Source of the DNA: an uncultured Ruminococcus sp.
Lineage (GTDB): Bacteria > Bacillota > Clostridia > Oscillospirales > Ruminococcaceae
NCBI RefSeq assembly: GCF_934476685.1
Contig: NZ_CAKSNX010000002.1
Location: forward strand, 310,001-374,000
Direction of reading: 5' to 3'
DNA: 64,000 nt
Shown: one piece after another, positions 39,536 through 46,646 of the stretch
Layout: every line of letters starts with the position of its first letter
Position numbering within the stretch: position 1 is the first letter of the stretch
The notes under the pieces: generated by a model
Database searches by the model: none
Told to the model about the DNA's origin: nothing
The model's input: only the letters and a program-made list of their open reading frames with translations
Position numbers and translations under genes: made by a program

Positions 39536-40687
39536 TTAGTTAAGTATCCATACCTGAAGAGGATTTTCGGGTTCAAATGCAGTTGCTGAAACACTTCCGC
39601 CCTTTGAATTTGTAAGTACCTTTTCATAATCACTGGATTCAGTAGTGATAACAAATCTTCTGTTTCCAAGTCCATGAAAACGGAACTGAGCAGGTTCACC
39701 GTCAATTTTAAGATAATCGTATCCCTTGCATGACGCATTAACATATCCGCCGTCAGCTATCTTAAATCCGACAGTACCATTGTCGCTGAAACAAACCTGT
39801 AATTTCTGTTCTGATTCCTTATCAGGCTTTTCAAGAGAAATTCCTTTAGGTGAAACTGTCATGACCAGACCGGTAGCTTCGTTTTTGAAAGTGTAAAGCT
39901 TTTTGTCTACAACATAATTTCCCTTGTCAGATGTACAGTCGTTATAAAATTTAAGCAGTACAGCCATAACGTTCTGCTGTGTTACAGGAAGAGTATTCTT
40001 TGCTGTATCGTCAAATGCACGGGGATCGAGATGAGTTATCGTGTCATAGAATTTTCCTGCGTATTTTATAAGCTTGCCTAAAGCTTCACCAACATTGTCT
40101 TTTTCATAGTACTTGCTCAGACGTTTGTCATAAGACTGTGCTGTGTGCTTAGCACAGGTAGTCGTAACGTGTCTTTCAAGAGCAAAGTGTACATTGTTTG
40201 TCTTTTCCTGATATTTCATATTCGCAACGTGAACTGTGCAGCCCATATCTGAAATAAAATGAATAGCTCTTCCAAGGTATGTCATGGCCTTTTCAGTGTT
40301 GCCGCTTTTATAGTATGAAACAGCCGCTGTGTAGTTAGTCGTAAAAAGCGTTCTTGCACTTGGCATAAAATCTCCAAGTCTGTTCTTGTAGTAGCCGTTT
40401 ACTTCGGGAAGCTCCTTGCCCTTTGAATTTATGCAGGAATAGTAGTGCTTTCCGGGACCTTTATCAATATCTCCCTCTTTGTCAGGCGCTTTTGAGCCTT
40501 CAAAAAGCTGCGTGTGCCAATCTTTATAAAAAGCGGCAGGTCTGAGCTTTTTCTCCTTTTCAAGCAAAACGAGAGCCTTTTTTGTAATGTCCTCATGGGT
40601 TATACCGCTCCATGCATAGGCTTTTCTTATGCCGAATTTTAAGTAAAGCCCCGTAACAGCGGCAGCAAGTGCCAGTTCTTTTTTCAT
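39536..40687 (-). CDS. secreted zinc-dependent phospholipase C (alpha-toxin-like) with a novel C-terminal domain
   Basis: A 383-residue secreted protein. The signal peptide ends AYA, leaving Trp26 as the mature N-terminus, which is a zinc ligand in this family. Other expected ligands are present: His31 (THEDI), Asp69 (APDKEGD), His81 (GKHYY), His143 and Asp147 (AIHFISD), His153, and His167/Glu171 (VHFALE). Such enzymes hydrolyse phosphatidylcholine and related lipids outside the cell. The C-terminal ~120 residues (from LYTFKNEATG) are not PLAT-like; repeated GLVMTV, GGYVNAS and NRRFVITT segments look like a beta-trefoil or lectin-type module. Last gene of a four-gene minus operon. Confidence 0.88.
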   Translation of the reverse strand: MKKELALAAAVTGLYLKFGIRKAYAWSGITHEDITKKALVLLEKEKKLRPAAFYKDWHTQLFEGSKAPDKEGDIDKGPGKHYYSCINSKGKELPEVNGYYKNRLGDFMPSARTLFTTNYTAAVSYYKSGNTEKAMTYLGRAIHFISDMGCTVHVANMKYQEKTNNVHFALERHVTTTCAKHTAQSYDKRLSKYYEKDNVGEALGKLIKYAGKFYDTITHLDPRAFDDTAKNTLPVTQQNVMAVLLKFYNDCTSDKGNYVVDKKLYTFKNEATGLVMTVSPKGISLEKPDKESEQKLQVCFSDNGTVGFKIADGGYVNASCKGYDYLKIDGEPAQFRFHGLGNRRFVITTESSDYEKVLTNSKGGSVSATAFEPENPLQVWILN

Positions 40688-40717
40688 AGATCCAAATCCT
40701 TTTCTATATCATAATTA

Positions 40718-41329
40718 TTATTTTACCGATCTTTTAGCAGTATTCTTTTTCTTGCTTTTCTTTCTGACGGAATATCCGAAACTGCCGAGTTTTCTGCCGA
40801 GTGCAAAATATTCACCGTGTGCATAAGCAATAAGCTTTGCCTTGTCAAGACAAAGTCTGCCTTTATCATCAAGAAGTTCCTTTGCTGCGTCTATTCCAAC
40901 AATATCAGCAATAAACATATCATGAGTACCAAGCTTGACGATATCACGGACTTTGCATTCTATGTTTACAGGACATTCTGCGATAAGCGGAGCAGATACA
41001 TTAATGCTTTCTTCTGTATGCAAACCCGTTTCTTTAAACTTGTCTATCTTTGCACCGGTTTTTACACCGCAGTAATCTACTGCCCTTACCAGTTCTTCCG
41101 TCGGAAGATTTATTACAAAGCAGCCACTCTTTTTTATAAGCTCGTAAGAAAAACGCTCCGGTCTTACCGAGATGTAAGTAACAGGAGGCTGTGTGTTAAG
41201 AATACCTGTCCAGGCAACTGTAAAAACATTTTCTTTCCCCTCATATCCGCAGCTTACAAGCGTCGGCGGCAGGGGAGAGGTTATAACGCTGCCTTTCCAA
41301 TGTTCTTTTGTGTATTTAGTAAAGGACAT
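40718..41329 (-). CDS. flavin reductase family (FMN-binding) protein
   Basis: A 203-residue split-barrel flavoprotein: SPLPPTLVSCGYEGKENVFTVAWTGILNTQPPVTYISVRPERFSYELI is the FMN-binding signature region of flavin reductase-like/FMN-binding proteins, with FVINLPTEELVRAVDYCGVKTG following. It ends in a Lys-rich tail KKSKKKNTAKRSVK. Expected to bind FMN and perhaps reduce flavin with NAD(P)H. The start at 41329 is set by AGGAGG just upstream; the extra 40 codons of open frame lack a ribosome binding site. It lies 30 nt upstream of the phospholipase gene. Confidence 0.87.
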   Translation of the reverse strand: MSFTKYTKEHWKGSVITSPLPPTLVSCGYEGKENVFTVAWTGILNTQPPVTYISVRPERFSYELIKKSGCFVINLPTEELVRAVDYCGVKTGAKIDKFKETGLHTEESINVSAPLIAECPVNIECKVRDIVKLGTHDMFIADIVGIDAAKELLDDKGRLCLDKAKLIAYAHGEYFALGRKLGSFGYSVRKKSKKKNTAKRSVK

Positions 41330-41330
41330 A

Positions 41331-41681
41331 TTATGCCTCCTGAGAAAATCCATATACTTTCTTATATATCTTATCGTAATCCTTGTACAGCAGCTGAACT
41401 GTATTTTCAAGAAAATAATAGTGCTTGATGTAAGGTATGAGCAGCACAAGCAGCAGAACCCCTAAAGGTATAAGCACCAATGTCTGCGTTATAGCTACCG
41501 CAGTAAGAACACCAACTGTACATAACGCAAAAAGCACCGTTACAATAAGATGTATCAAACGCTCATGCTGAAAAAATCTTATCTTTTCTGTGTGGTAATC
41601 AAGCAGCTGCTTAAAATCACAGTTTTCGTTTTCAAGACACGACAGAATATATTTTCTGTATTCTGTAAGATATTTAGTCAT
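41331..41681 (-). CDS. small protein with two membrane helices
   Basis: A 116-residue protein with two adjacent hydrophobic helices (IHLIVTVLFALCTVGVLTAVAI and LVLIPLGVLLLVLLIPYI) between charged helical ends, KYLTEYRKYILSCLENENCDF and YKDYDKIYKKVYGFSQEA. No family is recognised. Its stop lies 1 nt before the flavin reductase ATG and its start overlaps the preceding gene by 8 nt, so all are translated from one mRNA. Confidence 0.75.
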   Translation of the reverse strand: MTKYLTEYRKYILSCLENENCDFKQLLDYHTEKIRFFQHERLIHLIVTVLFALCTVGVLTAVAITQTLVLIPLGVLLLVLLIPYIKHYYFLENTVQLLYKDYDKIYKKVYGFSQEA

Positions 41682-41994
41682 TCTGCGTCAGCTCCTCCGA
41701 AAGATCAAGAGGTATCGCATCTATAATTTCAAGATCTTTAAGCTTTGTTTTAAATTCCTGCTTGTTTTTCAGCTCATCAGCAGCAGAACGTGCAATAGTA
41801 TTTGAAAGCAGCCTGTCTGCAATCCTGTAATTTGATGCAACTTTTGAAAAGAAACTCTTGTTATTTTTCCTGTTCCTTTTATGTTTTTTATTGCCGCTGA
41901 AAAGTATAGCCATTGCAACTGAGGCAGAAGCTGCTGCAATTACTTTTTCAGGTTTGCTGTTTAAAATAACGTTACACTTGCTCATTCTATACAT
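41674..41994 (-). CDS. small hypothetical protein
   Basis: A 106-residue basic protein with a short hydrophobic segment near the N-terminus (VIAAASASVAMAILFSG), a KKHKRNRKNNK patch, and a helical end rich in Leu and Glu. It could be inserted in the membrane by one helix. I do not recognise it. It is the first gene of the phospholipase operon, downstream of a good promoter (42055-42027), with AAAGGA 8 nt before the ATG. Confidence 0.65.
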   Translation of the reverse strand: MYRMSKCNVILNSKPEKVIAAASASVAMAILFSGNKKHKRNRKNNKSFFSKVASNYRIADRLLSNTIARSAADELKNKQEFKTKLKDLEIIDAIPLDLSEELTQND

Positions 41995-42026
41995 TTCAGT
42001 CCTTTCAGAAGATGTTACATTTAATT

Positions 42027-42055
42027 ATTATACTACATATTACGCTGAATTTCAA
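42027..42055 (-). promoter_or_regulatory. promoter of the phospholipase operon
   Basis: On the minus strand TTGAAA (42055-42050), 17-nt spacer, TATAAT (42032-42027). Confidence 0.8.
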
Positions 42056-42081
42056 GTAGTAAAATGCATAATATCAGCGCA

Positions 42082-42115
42082 AATGAGCAGGCGCATTATA
42101 CGTCTGCTCATATTT
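42082..42115 (-). terminator. weak terminator after the HhH protein gene
   Basis: On the minus strand ATGAGCAG / CTGCTCAT with a 13-nt loop, overlapping the stop codon of the HhH gene; the T tract is short. Confidence 0.5.
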
Positions 42116-42953
42116 CAATGTAATCTTTAAGTTCTGACAACAGTTTATGAGTCATTCCGTCTGCATATAATAATTCCAACGGATCAGAAAATTCATGAAT
42201 CTGTTCACGCAGAGCGACAATATTTTCAGCAAGCTTGATGTCGATAAGCAGTTTTTGTGATATCTCGTCAGCGTCAGCCGTATTGATATTAACCGCTTGT
42301 CTTACCGGTTCAGACGGTTGTTCAGCAGTTGTCTGTGCTGTATGCGTCTGTTCCTCTTCATTTGTGTTATCCTCTGGTTCTTCATACGGCTCTTCATATG
42401 GCTGCTCTGTTTCGTCGGGCTGAGAAATATCAGTAATGTCTTTGTAGTCTTCATCAGATACATAAAGATACTCTTTTAAAAGTTCAAGAGTAGCATCGCC
42501 GATACCTGATATTTCTGTCAGAAGATCCATATTGTATATTACACCAATATCACTGCGGTAATCGAGTATCTTGTTGGCTGTAACATCGCCTATGCCTTTT
42601 ATCGCTATAAGCTGTTCATATGTAATTTTATTGATATCAGCAGGGAATGTGAACTCCTCTTCGCTTTCAGAATTTTCATCATTACTATTAGTTTCTGATG
42701 ATAGTTCAGCTGAACTGCTGTGCGATGTTCTGATCGAAGTTGTTTTTGTTGCCGATGAGCTGCTTTTCTTTTTAGTGTCCGAAGAGCTGTCACTTAAACT
42801 GCTTTGTGGGATATCATTGCTGTTATAAATATATACCTCACGGCTTTTATAGTTTTCTATAATTACCGAAACAACAGCTGTAACAGATATTAGAACAATA
42901 AGAATGATATAAATTCCTTTGTCGCTAAGAAATTCTTTGATCTTGTTTTTCAT
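42108..42953 (-). CDS. ComEA-like membrane-anchored helix-hairpin-helix protein
   Basis: A 281-residue protein: short basic start, one membrane helix (about 13-33), a Ser-rich linker, a HhH domain (about 104-165; DINKITYEQLIAIKGIGDVTANKILDYR), an acidic Pro/Glu/Thr-rich linker, and a second, degenerate HhH (about 225-281; VNINTADADEISQKL). ComEA anchors incoming DNA during transformation; a single C-terminal HhH is usual there, so two separated HhH units are atypical. It begins 1 nt after the GH3 gene stop, so it is co-transcribed with it. No other competence gene is nearby. Confidence 0.82.
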   Translation of the reverse strand: MKNKIKEFLSDKGIYIILIVLISVTAVVSVIIENYKSREVYIYNSNDIPQSSLSDSSSDTKKKSSSSATKTTSIRTSHSSSAELSSETNSNDENSESEEEFTFPADINKITYEQLIAIKGIGDVTANKILDYRSDIGVIYNMDLLTEISGIGDATLELLKEYLYVSDEDYKDITDISQPDETEQPYEEPYEEPEDNTNEEEQTHTAQTTAEQPSEPVRQAVNINTADADEISQKLLIDIKLAENIVALREQIHEFSDPLELLYADGMTHKLLSELKDYIEI

Positions 42954-42954
42954 T

Positions 42955-45228
42955 TTATGAATGGTTTATCTCAAGCATATTATTGACCTTGTCGATCATT
43001 TCTGCAAGCTTTGCCCTGTTATATTCTTCTCTTGGATCATAGCAGAGCATTCCTCTGAGAGGAGTATCCTTGAACATAGATATTGCCATATCTTTCGATG
43101 CCTCGCCAAGTCCGTCACCATTTATGGAGAGCATAGAATTACAGAAGCTTTCCACAAATTCGCCGAATACTTCTTTTCCCTCATCACATGACATTATATC
43201 ACCAACAGTGTTGTTAAAATCAAATTTCAGAGGAAGTCTTACGTCAGAATTAACATATACCGACTTGCTTGATCTAATATCCTTTGAAGATGCACCGATA
43301 AGTATTTCAAATTCACCATATTCAACAAACCAATCAGAAATGGCAGGCTCATAATATGCAAATGACTTTTTATTCAGGTGGAATACTACTTTTTTAGTTT
43401 CTCCCGCCTTTAAGAATACTTTTTCAAAACCTTTGAGTTCTTTTATAGGTCTTATAACCGAGGACTGCTTGTCGCTGACATAAAGCTGAACTATCTCCAT
43501 ACCGTCAGTTTCACCTGTATTTGTTATATCACAGGACACTGTAAGAGTCTTATTTTCATCTATCTCCTCTGATGAAATGCTCATATTGCTGTACTCAAAT
43601 GTTGTGTATGATAAACCAAATCCAAATGGGAACAGCGTTTCCATCTGTTTCTTTTCATAATATCTGTAACCAACGAATATTCCCTCACTGTAATGCACAT
43701 CATCACCTTTTCCCGGGAAATTCAGATAAGACGGATTATCTTCAAGCTTGATAGGGAAAGTTTCAGCAAGCTTTCCGCTCGGATTGACTTTGCCGAACAG
43801 AATGTCGCAAACCGCTCCGCCGACAGCCTGTCCGCCAAGATAAACTTCCAGTATACCCTTTACATCATCTACAAACGGCATTTCAACAGGTGCGCCATTA
43901 TGAAGTACGATAACGATATTAGGGTTTACTTTCCTTATTTCGTCTATAAGTTCAAGCTGACAGTTCGGCATTCTTAAATGTTGTCTGTCAAAACCTTCTG
44001 ACTCAAATGCGTCAGGAAGTCCAGCTAAAATAATAACCTTATCATTGCGCTTTGCACATTCAACTGCCTCATCAAGCAATGCTTTATTCGTAGCGTCTTT
44101 GTCTGTTACATATCCCTGAGCATATTCAACATCACAGTATTCCTTAACTGCTTCGAGTGCAGATGTAGTTTTGAATGAGTTTATATGCGAACTTCCTCCG
44201 CCCTGATATCTTGGATTTTCAGCAAAATAACCTATAAAACAGATCTTATCGTTTTTATTAAGCGGAAGTATATGTTCATCATTTTTCAAAAGTACAGAGC
44301 ATTGTGAAGATATCTTTCTTGCAAGTTCATGCTGCTTTTCCATGTTCCATTCAGTTTTTGTACTGTTTTCGTCTGCTCGGTCGATAAGCGCAAGAATCCT
44401 TTCAACGCACTTATCGAGTTCGTCCATAGAAAGTTCGCCGTTCTGTACGGCTTCGACTATAAGCTTGTCATTCTTTCCGAAACTAGCGGGCATTTCAAGG
44501 TCAAGTCCTGCCTTAACAGCCTCAACTCTGTCATCAACTGCACCCCAGTCGCTGACAACAAGTCCGTTAAATCCCCATTTATCTCTGAGCACATCTGTGA
44601 GCAGCATTTTATTCTGTGATGAATGTACTCCGTTTATCCTGTTATATGAACACATGACAGTCCATGGCTTTGCTTTGATAACTGCGTTCTCGAATGCCGC
44701 AAGATATATTTCGTGAAGTGTGCGTTCATCAATCTTTTCGTCAACTGTAAGCCGCCTTGTTTCCTGATTGTTTGCAGCAAAATGTTTCAAAGAAGTGCCG
44801 ATACCTTTGCTCTGAACGCCTTTGATATGTGCAGCTGCCATTTCAGATGCAAGATACGGATCTTCTGAAAAATATTCAAAGTTTCTTCCGCATAACGGTG
44901 AACGCTTGATATTGCAGCCCGGTCCAAGAATAACTGAAACATTTTCAGCTCTGCATTCCTCACCGAGAGCTTTTCCCATACTTTCAATAAGAATCCTGTC
45001 AAAGGAGCATGCAAGAGCGCTGGCAGTAGGAAAACATACAGCTTTTATTGCCTCATTCGGATTTTCAGATCCTTCAACGTTTTTTCTTAATCCATGAGGT
45101 CCGTCAGATACCATTATCTGAGGAATATCAAGTCTTTCGATCGCCTTTGTGTGCCAGAAATCAGCACCCGAACAAAGTGATGCCTTTTCTTCCAACGTAA
45201 GTTCATTAAGAATTTTCTTTATATTCAT
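42955..45228 (-). CDS. glycoside hydrolase family 3 (beta-glucosidase type)
   Basis: A 757-residue cytosolic enzyme with the GH3 barrel (MVSDGPHGLRK, GRNFEYFSEDPYLAS, KHFAANNQET), the nucleophile Asp227 in GLVVSDWGAVDD, the second alpha/beta domain and a C-terminal fibronectin III-like domain (DGMEIVQLYVSDKQSSVIRPIKELKGF). There is no signal peptide, so it acts on imported oligosaccharides. The exact sugar (glucoside, xyloside or other) is not decidable. A cre-like operator overlaps the promoter area. AGCAGGAGGT precedes the ATG. Confidence 0.93.
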   Translation of the reverse strand: MNIKKILNELTLEEKASLCSGADFWHTKAIERLDIPQIMVSDGPHGLRKNVEGSENPNEAIKAVCFPTASALACSFDRILIESMGKALGEECRAENVSVILGPGCNIKRSPLCGRNFEYFSEDPYLASEMAAAHIKGVQSKGIGTSLKHFAANNQETRRLTVDEKIDERTLHEIYLAAFENAVIKAKPWTVMCSYNRINGVHSSQNKMLLTDVLRDKWGFNGLVVSDWGAVDDRVEAVKAGLDLEMPASFGKNDKLIVEAVQNGELSMDELDKCVERILALIDRADENSTKTEWNMEKQHELARKISSQCSVLLKNDEHILPLNKNDKICFIGYFAENPRYQGGGSSHINSFKTTSALEAVKEYCDVEYAQGYVTDKDATNKALLDEAVECAKRNDKVIILAGLPDAFESEGFDRQHLRMPNCQLELIDEIRKVNPNIVIVLHNGAPVEMPFVDDVKGILEVYLGGQAVGGAVCDILFGKVNPSGKLAETFPIKLEDNPSYLNFPGKGDDVHYSEGIFVGYRYYEKKQMETLFPFGFGLSYTTFEYSNMSISSEEIDENKTLTVSCDITNTGETDGMEIVQLYVSDKQSSVIRPIKELKGFEKVFLKAGETKKVVFHLNKKSFAYYEPAISDWFVEYGEFEILIGASSKDIRSSKSVYVNSDVRLPLKFDFNNTVGDIMSCDEGKEVFGEFVESFCNSMLSINGDGLGEASKDMAISMFKDTPLRGMLCYDPREEYNRAKLAEMIDKVNNMLEINHS

Positions 45229-45275
45229 TGAATTTACCTCCTGCTTCTGATTTATTTGCTAGTATGATTTTAACA

Positions 45276-45290
45276 TAAAATCGTTTACAA
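45276..45290 (-). promoter_or_regulatory. cre/LacI-type operator before the GH3 gene
   Basis: On the minus strand TTGTAAACGATTTTA matches the catabolite responsive element consensus (WTGNAANCGNWNNCW) at all but one fixed position, with the central CG. It lies just upstream of a TTAAAAT -10-like box, about 50 nt before the start. Confidence 0.5.
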
Positions 45291-45312
45291 ATCCACATAT
45301 TTTGTGAGAATT

Positions 45313-45750
45313 TTACATATTGTTAATGATGATCTGCTCTAAAGCTGCTATAAAATCTTTATCCTGCTGAGGGGTACGTTTTGACGGTCCTTTAAGCTTT
45401 TTTCCACTGTTCCTTAGCTTTTTGGCAGTGTGACGTGAAAGCAGCAGACCGTCGATATTGTCATTGGTAAATACAAGTCCGTTCTGATTTAGTACGAAAG
45501 CACTTTTAGCAAGGCACATTGCAGCAAGGCCATAATCCTGTGTGACTGCAATATCTGCTTTGCCTATCATATTTACTAATTTGAAATCTGCACTGTCAGC
45601 ACCAGTTCCTACGACTATTATTTCAGCATCTGTCCTATTGAAAATGTGGGCACTGTCGCATACTATAACGCATCTTATGCCGTATTTCTCCGCTGTTTTG
45701 ATAGCTGCATCTATAACAGGGCAGCCGTCGGCATCTATGTATAATTTCAT
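45313..45750 (-). CDS. YaiI/YqxD family (DUF188) protein
   Basis: A 145-residue protein starting MKLYIDADGCPVIDAAIKTAEKYG, with VTQDYGLAAMCLAKSAFVLNQNGLVFTNDNID and a basic GPSKRTPQQDKDFIAALE end, all diagnostic of the UPF0178/YaiI family. The fold is PIN-like with conserved Asp residues, suggesting nuclease activity, though none is established. It overlaps the upstream HD-domain gene by 4 nt. Confidence 0.93.
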   Translation of the reverse strand: MKLYIDADGCPVIDAAIKTAEKYGIRCVIVCDSAHIFNRTDAEIIVVGTGADSADFKLVNMIGKADIAVTQDYGLAAMCLAKSAFVLNQNGLVFTNDNIDGLLLSRHTAKKLRNSGKKLKGPSKRTPQQDKDFIAALEQIIINNM

Positions 45751-46349
45751 ATTTCCTGTTTGCCCTCAATGTAAAATGTTGATTCCATGTCTGCAATATG
45801 TACTGCTAAGGCGAGAGGGTACATTTCCAAGGCACGTCCTATGGTATTTGTATTTTCTTCTCCAGAAAAGCCCATGTGCCAGCGTATAGCCATAGCCTCT
45901 TCACGAGTAAGTCGCATATAACTGCTGACTATGTAAACAGATTTTTCACCATGACCATATGGCAGCATATCGTGATATTCATAATAAGGTACTTTTTCCC
46001 ACACACCCTGCTCGTTTTTTGCATTACGATAGCTGACTCTGTATAAGTTGACCTTGCATATATCATGTAAAAGTGAAGATATAGCTATACTTTCATCTGG
46101 AAAATTAAGTCCGTATTCTTCTATTACCCTTGTGCGTTCAAGGTAATCTTTAAGGCATTCATAAACGTGCAGGCTGTGTTCACATAACCCGCCCTCGTAT
46201 GCTCCATGATATCTTGTGGATGCAGGTGCTGTAAAAAAATCGCTGCTTTCGCTTAAAAGGTATTTAAGCAGTTTTTCTGAACCCGGTCTTGTAATGTGTT
46301 CCTGATATATCTGTACAAATTTCTCTTTATTATCTGTTATATTTGACAT
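45747..46349 (-). CDS. HD-domain phosphohydrolase
   Basis: A 200-residue protein with metal ligands in GGLCEHSLHVYECL and the HD pair in SSLLHDICKVNLY, followed by later His residues (YGHGEKSVYIV, IRWHMGF). It resembles the HD module of YhaM-like exoribonucleases without the OB domain. Nucleotide or RNA hydrolysis is expected; the substrate is unknown. AGGAGG is close upstream. Translationally coupled to the DUF188 gene, another possible nuclease. Confidence 0.87.
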   Translation of the reverse strand: MSNITDNKEKFVQIYQEHITRPGSEKLLKYLLSESSDFFTAPASTRYHGAYEGGLCEHSLHVYECLKDYLERTRVIEEYGLNFPDESIAISSLLHDICKVNLYRVSYRNAKNEQGVWEKVPYYEYHDMLPYGHGEKSVYIVSSYMRLTREEAMAIRWHMGFSGEENTNTIGRALEMYPLALAVHIADMESTFYIEGKQEI

Positions 46350-46462
46350 ATAGAACCTCCTGTATGTAAAACTGTATTGGCTATTATCACTAATATTATA
46401 AGTAAGTATATCACACTTTTAGACATAAGAAAAGTATTTTTTATAAATTTTTACGACCTCTA

Positions 46463-46491
46463 TTGATTTTAAGCAGGATTTGTGTTATTAT
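46463..46491 (+). promoter_or_regulatory. promoter of glmS
   Basis: TTGATT (46463-46468), 17-nt spacer, TATTAT (46486-46491) with TGT extended -10. It predicts a leader of about 150 nt, which lacks the conserved glmS ribozyme core. Confidence 0.55.
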
Positions 46492-46550
46492 TTGAATATG
46501 AGCAGATAAATTTTCATAGCGGTCCTGTATATAAAGGATCATAGGTTTGT

Positions 46551-46604
46551 TTGAATATTAGTTTTATTATATAAATTTTGAATATTAGTTTGATTATATA
46601 AATA
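46551..46604 (+). repeat. tandem duplication of 27 nt in the glmS leader
   Basis: TTGAATATTAGTTT-ATTATATAAAT begins at 46551 and again at 46578 with one base changed (T to G) in the first 26 nt. Each copy contains TTGAAT and a TATA-rich block, so it could also duplicate a promoter-like element. Confidence 0.85.
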
Positions 46605-46646
46605 AAATGTTTATGGCTTTAAGCCGGTCGAAAGGAGCTGTTTTTT

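Noticed and set aside
46500..46646. Possible glmS ribozyme in front of glmS
   Set aside because: The conserved core segments (cleavage-site region and pseudoknot strands) could not be found; the leader is AT-rich with tandem repeats instead.
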